Positions 18,184 through 26,619 of a DNA stretch of 64,000 bases are shown here, piece by piece. Position 1 is the first letter of the stretch. Each line of letters begins with the position of its first letter. Below the pieces are notes generated by a model that saw only the letters and a program-made list of their open reading frames with translations, searched no databases and had not been told where the DNA came from. Source of the DNA: Bacteroidales bacterium WCE2008 (GTDB taxonomy: Bacteria; Bacteroidota; Bacteroidia; Bacteroidales; UBA932); contig FUZM01000002.1 of the NCBI GenBank assembly GCA_900167925.1, positions 434,001-498,000 on the forward strand, read 5' to 3'. The position numbers and the translations under genes are program-made.

Positions 18184-19023
18184 ATGAACCCCAATACAGA
18201 ATACGAGCGCTTTACCCAGGAGATTTACCGACAGCTGGGCCAAGCCACCAAAGTAAACGCCGCTGATGTCCAGCATAATGTCAAGCTTGAAGGCCGGTCA
18301 GGACAAAAGCACCAGATTGACGTTTATTGGGAATACGAAAAGGACGGGAAGACACATCGAGTAGCAATTGAATGTAAGAATTATAGCCGTCGTATTTCTT
18401 TGGAGAAAGTGTGCGCTTTTAAGGGGGTTCTCGATGATTTGGATGGTGTGAGTGGCATTATGGTCTCCAAGGTCGGATTCCAGAATGGTGCCAAGAAATA
18501 TGCACAGCAGTACGGCATTTCGCTGAAGGAACTACGCATTCCTTGTAGTGGCGAGACCATCATTGGCGAAATAGAAAGCCACATTCATTCAGAAGTCCGC
18601 TATACACTCTTCCGGCCCGACGAAGAGTGGGTTGCAAAGAACGGAATAGACATAGAGCGTTATCGTGAACAATTGAAACTACTATTAATCTCACGAACAG
18701 AATTGTGGGACACACCTCCTTATATTTACCTAGAATGGGAGACCGACATTCTACGCGACTCATCCGGCAAAACAGTTGCTTCTCTGAGAGAGTTTGAGAA
18801 ACATATTCCCGATCACCCCACAGGAGATTTTCCACTTATTTTCAAGTTCGACGACGCGTTTCTTGAGAGCCGCGTTTTTGGTCCCATCAAGATACTCGAG
18901 GTGCTGTACGACTACAACGTCAAAGATAACGTTAAAACCATCGCCCTTGATGCTGGAGATTTGGTAAAAGCTATCCTTAAAGACTCGCAGAGCGATGATA
19001 CTGATTTCATCGCTCTACACTAG
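18184..19023 (+). CDS. Mrr-like restriction endonuclease-fold protein
   Basis: The N-terminal about 120 residues form an Mrr_cat-type PD-(D/E)XK domain: QIDVYWEY supplies Asp46 and AIECKNY supplies Glu63 and Lys65. The Gln/Lys-rich start and the FKGVLDDLDGVSGIMVSKVGFQNGA stretch are typical of Mrr relatives that act on modified or foreign DNA. Residues 130-279 form a C-terminal domain I do not recognise. No methyltransferase or specificity subunit is adjacent. The coding sequence looks more AT-rich than flanking genes and the gene lies between two non-coding repeat elements, consistent with horizontal acquisition. Its role in defence is inferred. Confidence 0.8.
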   Translation: MNPNTEYERFTQEIYRQLGQATKVNAADVQHNVKLEGRSGQKHQIDVYWEYEKDGKTHRVAIECKNYSRRISLEKVCAFKGVLDDLDGVSGIMVSKVGFQNGAKKYAQQYGISLKELRIPCSGETIIGEIESHIHSEVRYTLFRPDEEWVAKNGIDIERYREQLKLLLISRTELWDTPPYIYLEWETDILRDSSGKTVASLREFEKHIPDHPTGDFPLIFKFDDAFLESRVFGPIKILEVLYDYNVKDNVKTIALDAGDLVKAILKDSQSDDTDFIALH

Positions 19024-19028
19024 AATGA

Positions 19029-19313
19029 CTATTTCTTATTGTATTTGAGGGAATAGGTAGTAAAAATCTCCATAAGCTTGCCTGATGCGGTTGTAAGGAA
19101 CTGCATGACCTGCATTCGTTGATCGGATTCAACGTACTGAGCGTTATCAGTCCCTGCATCATCTACTTCAGAGTCTTCAGTTCCGAATCGTTGAGTAACG
19201 GTACAATCCCATCTACAAGCAGTCCGATGATGGACTTCTTTCCGACTCTGCACCCTGGTCAGCTGGTCTGCAAAGGAAACTGACACGACGCAACCGCTAA
19301 TGAGCTTCGCCAT
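19029..19313 (-). CDS. Doubtful 94-aa open frame
   Basis: Open frame convergent with the Mrr-like gene, 5 bp from its stop, and ending just before repeat copy 1. The C-terminus (MQFLTTASGKLMEIFTTYSLKYNKK region) looks protein-like, while the N-terminal half is Arg/Cys/Thr-rich and unconvincing. I recognise no family. It could be the 3' remnant of a decayed gene or a chance frame. Included because it fills the 300-bp gap between the nuclease and the repeat. Confidence 0.2.
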   Translation of the reverse strand: MAKLISGCVVSVSFADQLTRVQSRKEVHHRTACRWDCTVTQRFGTEDSEVDDAGTDNAQYVESDQRMQVMQFLTTASGKLMEIFTTYSLKYNKK

Positions 19314-19320
19314 GCTGCAC

Positions 19321-19526
19321 GGCGGGAGGAGGGCGGAGGCGGCGGAGGAATTGAGGAAAAGCGGAAGGCGCGGGAGCGGCCGTCGGAGCCGTGAAGAACG
19401 GCGTGTGTCTGACGACCGTTACGATGGCTCGTCCATCGTAAAAGGGAGGAGTTAGCCGTTTAGGCCCCGACAGCGACCAAGCAGCTTTTCCGAAGCCTGA
19501 CGGAGCCGTCCCGCCCTCCTCCCGCC
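19321..19526 (+). repeat. Nested-stem element, copy 1
   Basis: 206-bp GC-rich element. The ends are perfect 16-bp inverted repeats (19321-19336 and 19511-19526). Inside, further arms pair in strictly nested order: GGAAAAGC 19355-19362 with GCTTTTCC 19484-19491; GTCGGAGCC 19382-19390 with GGCCCCGAC 19463-19471 (one mismatch); AACGGC 19397-19402 with GCCGTT 19455-19460; and a central perfect hairpin TTACGATGG/CCATCGTAA at 19419-19441. The order is the same as in copy 3. No coding frame explains it. Orientation is set arbitrarily by the block GAGTTAGCCGTTTAGGC (19449-19465), shared exactly with copy 3. Confidence 0.88.
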
Positions 19527-19629
19527 AGCGGAAACGTCCGAAACGAACCGGCAGAATAAAAAAGCAATGGCGACCATCACGGCCGCCATCGGATAAGAAA
19601 TTAACACTATTAAAAAAATCCGTTTGTGC

Positions 19630-20523
19630 TTAAAGGACAATTCCGACTGAATAAGTCTGGAACTCAGGCCCATGCTTGCTGTCAAGCACATTGCATGGAG
19701 TATAGCGGAAGTACACGCCGATACCGTCGAACTGTAAAATAGTCAGGTAGCTGTAAGTCAGCTTATTCAGAGGTATGTCCTTAGTTCTTGTCTTATATTT
19801 CTCGCCGTCAAGCCTGTACTTCGTACGGATATGTCCGGCAAAATTGAACTCCCCTTCGACTCCGGCCATGATCCTGAAATCACCGATCTGATATGACAAC
19901 ATGAACGGGCAGGCAAAATTGAAATAACGCACTGCCGACGTTTTCCTTGTCGCATCCGGAGCAAAAGGCACAAGCACCACATCATCCCCCGCCTTAGCGA
20001 AAGCATTATCTCCTGCTATACGGACGGACCTATAACCGAAATCCAGACCAAAATTAAAAGCAAAACCCTTATACTCAGGATAATAAGACATAGAAGCAAG
20101 ATTAACATCAATGTCAGAGAAGATTCTCGGAGAAACCGCAATACCTTCCGCCTCCTTATTGCCGCAGGTAAAACCAAGCATAAGATAATCCGCATCGTCA
20201 AAACGGAACTTGCTTCTATTCCACTCCCTTGCCTGCTCCTTAGATCTCTGAGACCTTGGAGAAAGCACATTAAACAAATCCTGGTGCAGGAAATCCGGAC
20301 GATTCTCCACCACGGAGATATTGGAAGAGCTTCCGATTCCCACTGAACTCTTATATACAAAATCCGGATCATCCTCGCTGCCGCGTACTGTAATCGACTG
20401 GGCATCCTGAGACTTTATAATCACGACCTGGTCAGGCCTGCGCACCACGACGGTATCAGAAACCTGGGCGCTGGCTACAAATCCGCAAGACAATGCAATA
20501 AAAACAAATAAAATCTTTTTCAT
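19630..20523 (-). CDS. Putative outer-membrane beta-barrel protein of the sigma operon
   Basis: 297-aa exported protein with a signal peptide ending at SAQ (residue about 20). From about residue 110 on it shows alternating hydrophobic/polar strands rich in aromatics (GFAFNFGLDFGYRSV, YFNFACPFMLSYQIG, YLTILQFDGIGVYFRY) and ends in a strand, FQTYSVGIVL, consistent with a small outer-membrane barrel. I do not recognise a named family. It is the last gene of an ECF sigma/anti-sigma operon, separated from the preceding gene by 15 bp, and may be the sensor, target or effector of that system. Confidence 0.7.
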   Translation of the reverse strand: MKKILFVFIALSCGFVASAQVSDTVVVRRPDQVVIIKSQDAQSITVRGSEDDPDFVYKSSVGIGSSSNISVVENRPDFLHQDLFNVLSPRSQRSKEQAREWNRSKFRFDDADYLMLGFTCGNKEAEGIAVSPRIFSDIDVNLASMSYYPEYKGFAFNFGLDFGYRSVRIAGDNAFAKAGDDVVLVPFAPDATRKTSAVRYFNFACPFMLSYQIGDFRIMAGVEGEFNFAGHIRTKYRLDGEKYKTRTKDIPLNKLTYSYLTILQFDGIGVYFRYTPCNVLDSKHGPEFQTYSVGIVL

Positions 20524-20538
20524 ATCCTTAGTACGTTA

Positions 20539-20982
20539 TTATTTACTGAATTTTCTCTTGAGGTTATCGATAGTAGTAGAGCCTTCCATATAGACAAGTA
20601 TAACCTCGAACCTGCCATCTTCGGCCTCCTGACTCTGGAAGCATAGGTATCTTCCCTTTCCGGCCTCGCTTCTCTGGAAAGAAATCAAAGCATAAGACAA
20701 TCGTCCATGGACTATATCCATCTCCTTGCTGACCGCATCCTTTGCATCTTCCTGGACCAGAGCCGCAATCTCATCAAGAGTCTGCGCGCTGATGACAGAT
20801 TTGACACTATGGAACAGCGACAGTTCCAGCCGGTCCAGCTGACTTCCCTTCACCAGCGTCTCGGTGCGACCCTCCTGCGGAATCAGCCTTCCATCGAAAG
20901 CCGGAGCCGACTTGAGTCCATCCTGGGCTGACAGAGAGCAATAGACCAGAATCAAAATAATCAACAAAAAAACTTTTCTCAT
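20539..20982 (-). CDS. Small exported protein of the sigma operon
   Basis: 148-aa exported protein (signal peptide MRKVFLLIILILVYCSLSAQ). The mature part is helical and charged, with LDRLELSLFHSVKSVISAQTLDEIA and a C-terminal GRFEVILVYMEGSTTIDNLKRKF. I recall similar small proteins beside ECF sigma genes in Bacteroides, perhaps DUF6108, but am not certain. The ATG at 20982 is chosen because it opens a good signal peptide and lies 10 bp after the anti-sigma stop; an upstream in-frame start would overlap that gene. Confidence 0.7.
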   Translation of the reverse strand: MRKVFLLIILILVYCSLSAQDGLKSAPAFDGRLIPQEGRTETLVKGSQLDRLELSLFHSVKSVISAQTLDEIAALVQEDAKDAVSKEMDIVHGRLSYALISFQRSEAGKGRYLCFQSQEAEDGRFEVILVYMEGSTTIDNLKRKFSK

Positions 20983-20992
20983 AATTAATCTA

Positions 20993-21394
20993 TCAGTTAA
21001 ACAAATCCCCGAGTATGTCATCGACATCCGCGCGCTGGCTGTCCCCGAACAACTCCGAGAGAGTATTATTGACATCTTCCATTACTACAGTATTATCAGA
21101 AATCCGGTTCCCGTTCTCATAGAGCACGCAAGTATTCCTGCTCATTCCCACTCCCGCGGCAATCAGGACCGTAACGGCGGCAGCCACGGCCGGGATCCAG
21201 CGAAGCCTGCGTGACCGGGCTTCAGAACTTCTCCTTTCAGCGACAAGGAAACCCATGACAGCCCTGAGACCATCGAAACGAGGATCATCATTCCCCGCAA
21301 GGAACTCCCTGAGAGCGACCTCCTCCTCGAGAGTAGTCTCACCCTCGAAATACCTGTCGGCCAAAGCCTGCCATTTATCGTCTTTCTTTATCAT
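20993..21394 (-). CDS. Putative anti-sigma factor, single membrane helix
   Basis: 133-aa protein. The cytoplasmic N-terminus (KWQALADRYFEGETTLEEEVALREFLAG) is a short helical anti-sigma-like module common in Bacteroidetes. It is followed by one membrane helix (IPAVAAAVTVLIAAGVGM, about residues 67-84) and a short periplasmic tail ending in acidic repeats. It overlaps the 3' end of the sigma gene by 20 bp, the classic arrangement for sigma/anti-sigma pairs. It lacks the FecR domain of TonB-linked systems, so it is probably not part of a SusC/D-type trans-envelope relay. Confidence 0.75.
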   Translation of the reverse strand: MIKKDDKWQALADRYFEGETTLEEEVALREFLAGNDDPRFDGLRAVMGFLVAERRSSEARSRRLRWIPAVAAAVTVLIAAGVGMSRNTCVLYENGNRISDNTVVMEDVNNTLSELFGDSQRADVDDILGDLFN

Positions 21395-21875
21395 AATCCT
21401 TGTAACATTCTAAAATTGTTTTTCTCGCCCTCGAGATCTGCATCCTCACAGCCGCCGGCTGCATCCCCATCTCCTCCGCAATCTCATCATAACTCATATT
21501 CCCGTATTCCCTCTTCCTCATAATCTGCCGCTGCGTCTCAGTCAGCCTGCCCGCCACAATCTTCTTCACAATCTCCAGCTGATATTTCCTGTCCGCCGCC
21601 TCCTGCTTCCCGTCATCCATCCCCTCAGCCTTCTCCAATGGCACTTTCTCCTTCCTCTTTCTCAGCACATCCACACTGGCATTCCGCACCGCCGTATAGA
21701 GCAACGCCTCAGCCTCTCCCCCGCTCCTTATACTATATCTCTTTCCCCACAACCTGAAGAAGGCATCCTGCAACACATCCTCCGCCTCCCCGGTATCCCC
21801 GAGAATTCTTGTCGCCCGCCACCGGAACTTCTCCTTCAAAGAAATATATGTATGAGTAAGAATATCCTGTTTCAT
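21375..21875 (-). CDS. ECF-type RNA polymerase sigma factor
   Basis: Group 4 sigma factor. Region 2 is visible as RATRILGDTGEAEDVLQDAFFRLW and region 4 as LTETQRQIMRKREYGNMSYDEIAEEMGMQPAAVRMQISRARK. At 166 aa it is typical. The ATG at 21875 is preferred to an in-frame GTG at 21890. First gene of an operon with an anti-sigma factor, a small exported protein and a putative barrel, so it probably responds to an envelope signal and controls its own operon. It is divergent from the CobW-type gene. Confidence 0.9.
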   Translation of the reverse strand: MKQDILTHTYISLKEKFRWRATRILGDTGEAEDVLQDAFFRLWGKRYSIRSGGEAEALLYTAVRNASVDVLRKRKEKVPLEKAEGMDDGKQEAADRKYQLEIVKKIVAGRLTETQRQIMRKREYGNMSYDEIAEEMGMQPAAVRMQISRARKTILECYKDYDKERR

Positions 21876-21941
21876 TATTGTTGTTTTCACTCACATAAAC
21901 GATAAACGGTTCCGAATGTAACAAGAAATCTGTAAAATTTG

Positions 21942-21949
21942 TAACTTTG
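21942..21949 (+). promoter_or_regulatory. Promoter -7 box for the CobW-type GTPase
   Basis: TAACTTTG, exact TAnnTTTG, 21 bp before the ATG at 21971. It overlaps an in-frame TTG at 21947, which can therefore be excluded as start. No zinc-repressor palindrome is obvious beside it. Confidence 0.7.
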
Positions 21950-21970
21950 CCCGACAAAAATTCTAAAGCA

Positions 21971-23197
21971 ATGACAATCAATATAGAAAAGAAAGAAATT
22001 CCCGTACTTCTCCTTACAGGATACCTCGGAAGCGGCAAGACTACCCTTGTCAACAGGATCCTCTCCAACAGGAAAGGCATCCGCTTCGCCGTGATAGTCA
22101 ACGATATCGGAGAAGTCAACATAGACGCCGACCTGATCCAGAAGGGCGGAATCGTCGGCCAGTCCGACGACAGCCTCGTGGCCCTTCAGAACGGATGCAT
22201 TTGCTGCACCCTCAAGATGGACCTCGTCCAGCAGATAAGCGACCTTACCAGGAGCGACCGCTTCGACTACATCGTCATCGAGGCCAGCGGCATCTGCGAG
22301 CCGGCCCCGATCGCCCAGACGATACTCAACATCCCGGCTCTCGGCCCTCAGTACAACCAGGGCAATACTCCTGTGATGGACTGCATCGTCACTGTCGTGG
22401 ACGCCCTCAGGATGCAGAGCGAATTCGCCTGCGGAGACGACCTTACCAAGAAGGATCTCGGCGAAGAGGACATAGAGAGACTGCTCATAGAACAGATAGA
22501 ATTCTGCAACATCGTGCTGCTGAACAAGGCTTCGGAGGTCACTCCGGAAGAGCGCGGCCGTATCAAAGAGATCATCCACGCCCTCAACCCTAAGGCGACC
22601 ATCTTCGAATGCGACTACGGGGACATCGACCTTGACAGGATCGTCGGCACCGGCATGTTCGACTTTGACAAAGTGGCCACTTCAGCCGCATGGATCTCCG
22701 AAATCGAAGGCGACCACGATGACGACGACGATGATGACGACGACCACGATCATGACCATGAGCATGACCACGAGCATCACCACCACCATCATCATGACGA
22801 CGAGGGCGAAGCCGAGGAATATGGAATCGGGACTTTCGTCTATTACCAGCGCCGTCCGCTCGACCTCAACAAGTTCGACTACATGGTTGCGAGGAAATGG
22901 CCAAAGAGCATAATCCGAGCAAAAGGACTCTGCTATTTCGCCCATGAGACCGACAAATGCTATCTCTTCGAGCAGGCCGGCGTCCAGAAGACGCTTCGCG
23001 ACGCTGGTCTATGGTTCGCCACGATGCCGGAGGACCAGCTTGAAGAAATGATGAAAAGAGACAAGGTTCTCCGCCGCGACTGGGACGAGAAATATGGCGA
23101 CCGCATGAACAAGATAGTGTTCATCGGCCAGCATCTCGACAAAGCTGCGATAACTGAACTTATGGACGGCTGCCTGGCAGATCAGGACCTTTCATAG
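21971..23197 (+). CDS. CobW/COG0523 family G3E GTPase with His/Asp-rich metal loop
   Basis: Metallochaperone-type GTPase likely to deliver zinc or another metal. Walker A is GYLGSGKTT (Gly17-Thr25) and the family metal motif is CICC (Cys76, Cys78, Cys79). The CobW C-terminal domain starts near residue 285 (FVYYQRRPLDLNKFDY). Between the domains, about residues 247-280, sits a strongly acidic then His-rich loop with alternating HD and HE and a run of seven His, a probable metal store. The ATG at 21971 is chosen from the promoter position. It is convergent with thrC and overlaps it by 16 bp. Confidence 0.92.
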   Translation: MTINIEKKEIPVLLLTGYLGSGKTTLVNRILSNRKGIRFAVIVNDIGEVNIDADLIQKGGIVGQSDDSLVALQNGCICCTLKMDLVQQISDLTRSDRFDYIVIEASGICEPAPIAQTILNIPALGPQYNQGNTPVMDCIVTVVDALRMQSEFACGDDLTKKDLGEEDIERLLIEQIEFCNIVLLNKASEVTPEERGRIKEIIHALNPKATIFECDYGDIDLDRIVGTGMFDFDKVATSAAWISEIEGDHDDDDDDDDDHDHDHEHDHEHHHHHHHDDEGEAEEYGIGTFVYYQRRPLDLNKFDYMVARKWPKSIIRAKGLCYFAHETDKCYLFEQAGVQKTLRDAGLWFATMPEDQLEEMMKRDKVLRRDWDEKYGDRMNKIVFIGQHLDKAAITELMDGCLADQDLS

Positions 23198-24486
23198 ACC
23201 TTCTTGACGAAAGCCTCGAGGTCCTGCAGCGAAACCGCCATCGGAGTGAATATCTTCTCCTTCGACATGGCCGCCTTAAGACCTTCCGGTACCGGGAATT
23301 CCCGTCCGAGAGCATCAGAAATAACTTCACGGAACTTGGAGTGGTGGGCAGTGGATAACCAGAAGCCTTCCGCTCCAGTTGCTTTTATGGCATTGTAGCC
23401 TACTGCGCTGTGAGGGTCCGAGACATAGCCATACTTCTCGTAAAGCTCCCTGATTCCGGCCTTGATCTCTTCGTCAGTGCAGCTGAAGCCCGAAAGAACC
23501 GAAGTCAGCCTTCCATAATCCTCCCCGTAGAGATACATCATGCGCTCGAAGTTGCTTGGGGCGCCCACGTCCATGGCATTGGCGATGGTTCTCACGGAAT
23601 CTCTCGGCACGTATTTGCCGCTCTTGAGGAATTCAGGGACGACATCATTGGCATTGGAGCCGCAGATGAATCCACCCACAGGCATTCCCATGAACGATGC
23701 CAGCATGCCGGCGGTGATGTTGCCGTAATTGCCGCTAGGGACGACTATCACGGGACGGTCGTTTCCGGTTGCTTTCTTCCACTGGCACCATGCGTAGAAA
23801 TAATAGAATGACTGCGGTATCCAGCGGAGAATATTGATGGAGTTTGCCGATGTCACGCGGACTTTGGAACGGAATTCCGAATCGGCGAACACCGCTTTCA
23901 CCAGAGCCTGGCAGTCATCGAAGTCGCCAGCAACGCGCACCGGACGGATGTTTCCATGAAGAGTGGTCATCTGGCTTTCCTGCAGGTCGGAGATCTTTCC
24001 CTCCGGATAGAGGACCACTACGCTGACTCCCGGCACATTGTAGAATCCAGAAGCCACTGCGCCGCCGGTATCGCCGGAAGTGGCAGTCAGCACGACCAGT
24101 TCCTCGGATGAGCCGTTGAGCAGTCCGAGCATGCCTCCCATGAACCTGGCGCCGAAATCTTTGAACGCGAATGTCGGGCCATGGAAAAGTTCGAGAGTCC
24201 TCAGGCCGGGACCGACTTCCGCAAGCGGGCAGTCGAAATCATACGCCTTCCGGATCATGGCATCCAGCTTGTCCGCCGGGATGTCGTCGCCGAAGAACAG
24301 GCCTGCGAGATATATGGCCATGTCAGCATAGGACTTGGCAGCCTCGGCCTCGACTCGGGCCATGTCCGCCTGCGGGATTCTTTCCGGAATGAAAAGCCCG
24401 CCGTCAGGTGCCAGCCCCATGAAGGCTGCATCCTTGAGGGAAAAAGCATTCCGCCTCTCCCTGTCTCTTGTGCTGTAGAATTTCAT
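23182..24486 (-). CDS. thrC: Threonine synthase
   Basis: PLP enzyme converting O-phosphohomoserine to threonine. The PLP lysine lies in FAFKDFGARFMGG, and the phosphate-binding LTATSGDTGGAVASGF and VPSGNYGNITAGM segments are diagnostic. Length 434 aa fits the class with the N-terminal MKFYSTRDRERRNAFSLKDA signature. The start codon is 1 bp after the thrB stop, so the two form an operon. The 3' end overlaps the convergent CobW-type gene by 16 bp, leaving no separate terminator. Confidence 0.95.
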   Translation of the reverse strand: MKFYSTRDRERRNAFSLKDAAFMGLAPDGGLFIPERIPQADMARVEAEAAKSYADMAIYLAGLFFGDDIPADKLDAMIRKAYDFDCPLAEVGPGLRTLELFHGPTFAFKDFGARFMGGMLGLLNGSSEELVVLTATSGDTGGAVASGFYNVPGVSVVVLYPEGKISDLQESQMTTLHGNIRPVRVAGDFDDCQALVKAVFADSEFRSKVRVTSANSINILRWIPQSFYYFYAWCQWKKATGNDRPVIVVPSGNYGNITAGMLASFMGMPVGGFICGSNANDVVPEFLKSGKYVPRDSVRTIANAMDVGAPSNFERMMYLYGEDYGRLTSVLSGFSCTDEEIKAGIRELYEKYGYVSDPHSAVGYNAIKATGAEGFWLSTAHHSKFREVISDALGREFPVPEGLKAAMSKEKIFTPMAVSLQDLEAFVKKVYERS

Positions 24487-24487
24487 G

Positions 24488-25420
24488 CTAGATTGTAACT
24501 CCCGTTAGTTTGGCTCCCTTGTTGGAGACCTTGACCACATATACTTCGTTGCCGATTCCGCGGGAATCGAAATGCTCTTTCATTATCCTTCCTGCGGCCT
24601 CTGCCTTGTCCTTATGGTCGCTGAGGGCGAACACTGACGGGCCCGAACCGGAGATGTTCATCGCAAGGGCGCCTGCGTCGAGCACTTTCTTGCGAAGCTC
24701 GTCGAAGCCCGGGATGAACTGCTTCCTGTATGGCTCTGCGACGACATCCTGCATGGAACGGCCCACGAGGCCGATGTCGCTGGTGAAGAGACCTGCGACC
24801 AGGCCGCCCACATTGCCCCACTGGCGAATTGCGTTATGCAGCGGAACTTCCTTCGGAAGTATTTCGCGGGCCTCTTTCGTAGTCACTACTATATGAGGAT
24901 GGACGACTGAGCAATAGAAGTTGCCCGGTACGGAGATCTTGACCACGTCGAGCGGTTCGTATCCCCTTATGAGGATGATTCCGCCCATGACTGCTGGTGC
25001 GGCGTTGTCGGCATGGTAGCCGCCGCTTGCGAGATTCTCCCCTTCCATTGCGCAGAGCACCACTTCTTCCTCGGTCAGAGGACAGCCGTAAAGCTCATTC
25101 ATTCCATATGCCGCGGCCGCGCTGGACGCGGCGCTGGAGCCGATACCGCTGCCAGGATATATCTTCTCGCAGACTGTGACGTCTATCTGGGCCTTCTGGC
25201 CTATCATTTCGAGGAATTTTCTTATGACCGGGGTAATCACGTTCTTCTCGATGTCGTCCGGGAGGGGTACGCCGGATTTATTGGTGATGGTCAGCCCGTC
25301 ACCTTCACTCTGCACTATTTCTATGATATCTCCCACATCGTCCAGAGCGAGGCCGATGATGTCGAATCCGCACCCCATGTTGGCGATAGACGCCGGGGCA
25401 AACACTCTAACTTTTTTCAT
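24488..25420 (-). CDS. thrB: Homoserine kinase
   Basis: GHMP-family kinase phosphorylating homoserine. It begins VRVFAPASIANMGCGFDIIG and carries the nucleotide loop PGSGIGSSAASSAAAAYG; the C-terminal ISGSGPSVFAL is the third GHMP motif. The ATG at 25420 aligns with the family N-terminus; the frame is open 18 codons further up but would begin inside the promoter region. thrB-thrC form a two-gene operon; no aspartokinase/homoserine dehydrogenase gene lies in the window. I saw no leader peptide with Thr/Ile codons upstream. Confidence 0.95.
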   Translation of the reverse strand: MKKVRVFAPASIANMGCGFDIIGLALDDVGDIIEIVQSEGDGLTITNKSGVPLPDDIEKNVITPVIRKFLEMIGQKAQIDVTVCEKIYPGSGIGSSAASSAAAAYGMNELYGCPLTEEEVVLCAMEGENLASGGYHADNAAPAVMGGIILIRGYEPLDVVKISVPGNFYCSVVHPHIVVTTKEAREILPKEVPLHNAIRQWGNVGGLVAGLFTSDIGLVGRSMQDVVAEPYRKQFIPGFDELRKKVLDAGALAMNISGSGPSVFALSDHKDKAEAAGRIMKEHFDSRGIGNEVYVVKVSNKGAKLTGVTI

Positions 25421-25452
25421 TATCCAATTTATTCTATCAAGTCCGTTTCCTA

Positions 25453-25460
25453 CAAATATA
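25453..25460 (-). promoter_or_regulatory. Promoter -7 box for thrB-thrC
   Basis: Reads TATATTTG on the minus strand, exact TAnnTTTG, 32 bp before the thrB ATG. Confidence 0.68.
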
Positions 25461-25553
25461 TGAATTATTCTCAATTATCGGAAAAAAGGATTGTCTAAAT
25501 TGCAGATATGGCGGGAATTCAGTAAATTAGCAATGTTGATATCTTCTTAGACT

Positions 25554-26579
25554 ATGACCAAGAAAAGGACAAAAGACGTAGCGCTGGTGCTGTCCAGCGG
25601 CGGAGCAAGAGGAATCGCCTTCATCGGCGCGATCGAAGAACTCGAGAGCAGAGGTTACAGGATAACCTCGGTTTCAGGCTGTTCGATGGGAGCCCTGATT
25701 GGCGGAGTCTATGCCGCCGGGGGCCTCGAAGCCTTCAAGGAATGGCTGTTCTCGCTGAATGACATCGGCATCATGTCCCTGGTGGACCCGTCCATAAGCA
25801 AAAACTATCTGGTCAAGGGAGACAAAGTGATCTCCGCTATAAAGGAAATAGTCCCCAACATCAATATCCAGGACTTGAAGATACCGTTCTCCGCAGTCGC
25901 CACGGACCTGTACACAGGTGAGGAGGTGGTTTTCCGCGAGGGTCCTCTTTTCGAGGCGATAAGGGCTTCCATTTCCGTCCCGTCTTTCTTCCGCCCGGTC
26001 AAGAACGGGCACAGGACCCTGATTGACGGTGGTCTGGTCAACACTCTTCCGCTCAACCGGGTTGCCCGCAACGGCCATGACATCCTTGTAGGCTTTGACG
26101 TAAATGACATAGACAAAAACGGCATCAATGCCTTTCTGGAGCAGATGTACCGGCTCAACAAGAATATGACTGTCTATAAGAACGACACGATGTCTTATAT
26201 CGGCAAGCTTGGCAAGAAGAAGGACGTGTCGCTTCTCGAGAAGATCCGCGAGGTCGGCGGACGCGGCATCGACCTTTTCCGCCTGCAGAAAGACACTGCT
26301 TCCAAGCAGAAGAAACTGATTGCGGAAAGCGCGAAGAAGAGGATTCCCGTCGGCGCCGAGGATAGCTACCTTTCCATACTGAAACGCTCTTTCTCGATTG
26401 CGAACCATGTAATCGCCGACCGCATGATCGAGGCCTGTCCTCCGGATGTGCTTGCCAGGCTTCCTCTGGACGCCGTCCCTTCCGGAATGGCCTATGCCAA
26501 AGGCCGCGAGCTCTCCGAAATCGGCCGCCACCTCATGGCCGCCGCCCTCGACCGCTACGAATCCTCCCTTTCCCTCTAG
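25554..26579 (+). CDS. Patatin-like phospholipase (RssA-like)
   Basis: Cytoplasmic or membrane-associated lipid acyl hydrolase of the patatin family. The oxyanion loop is SSGGARGIAFIGA, the nucleophile elbow is GCSMGALIGG and the dyad Asp is in IDGGLVN. At 341 aa it is a single-domain bacterial patatin with a C-terminal helical extension of about 120 residues of unknown role. It is monocistronic; TAAATTAG at 25523-25530 (one mismatch) is the probable -7 box. The gene is followed by 1.5 kb with no convincing gene. Confidence 0.88.
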   Translation: MTKKRTKDVALVLSSGGARGIAFIGAIEELESRGYRITSVSGCSMGALIGGVYAAGGLEAFKEWLFSLNDIGIMSLVDPSISKNYLVKGDKVISAIKEIVPNINIQDLKIPFSAVATDLYTGEEVVFREGPLFEAIRASISVPSFFRPVKNGHRTLIDGGLVNTLPLNRVARNGHDILVGFDVNDIDKNGINAFLEQMYRLNKNMTVYKNDTMSYIGKLGKKKDVSLLEKIREVGGRGIDLFRLQKDTASKQKKLIAESAKKRIPVGAEDSYLSILKRSFSIANHVIADRMIEACPPDVLARLPLDAVPSGMAYAKGRELSEIGRHLMAAALDRYESSLSL

Positions 26580-26619
26580 ACCTATTCCATCTCCATCCGC
26601 GTCCGGATGCTTTCAGCTG

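Noticed and set aside
19321..19526. Complete insertion sequence
   Set aside because: It has terminal inverted repeats but no transposase, and no clear target duplication flanks it.
25421..25553. Threonine attenuator or riboswitch before thrB
   Set aside because: No Thr/Ile-rich leader peptide and no terminator hairpin were seen between the promoter and the start.
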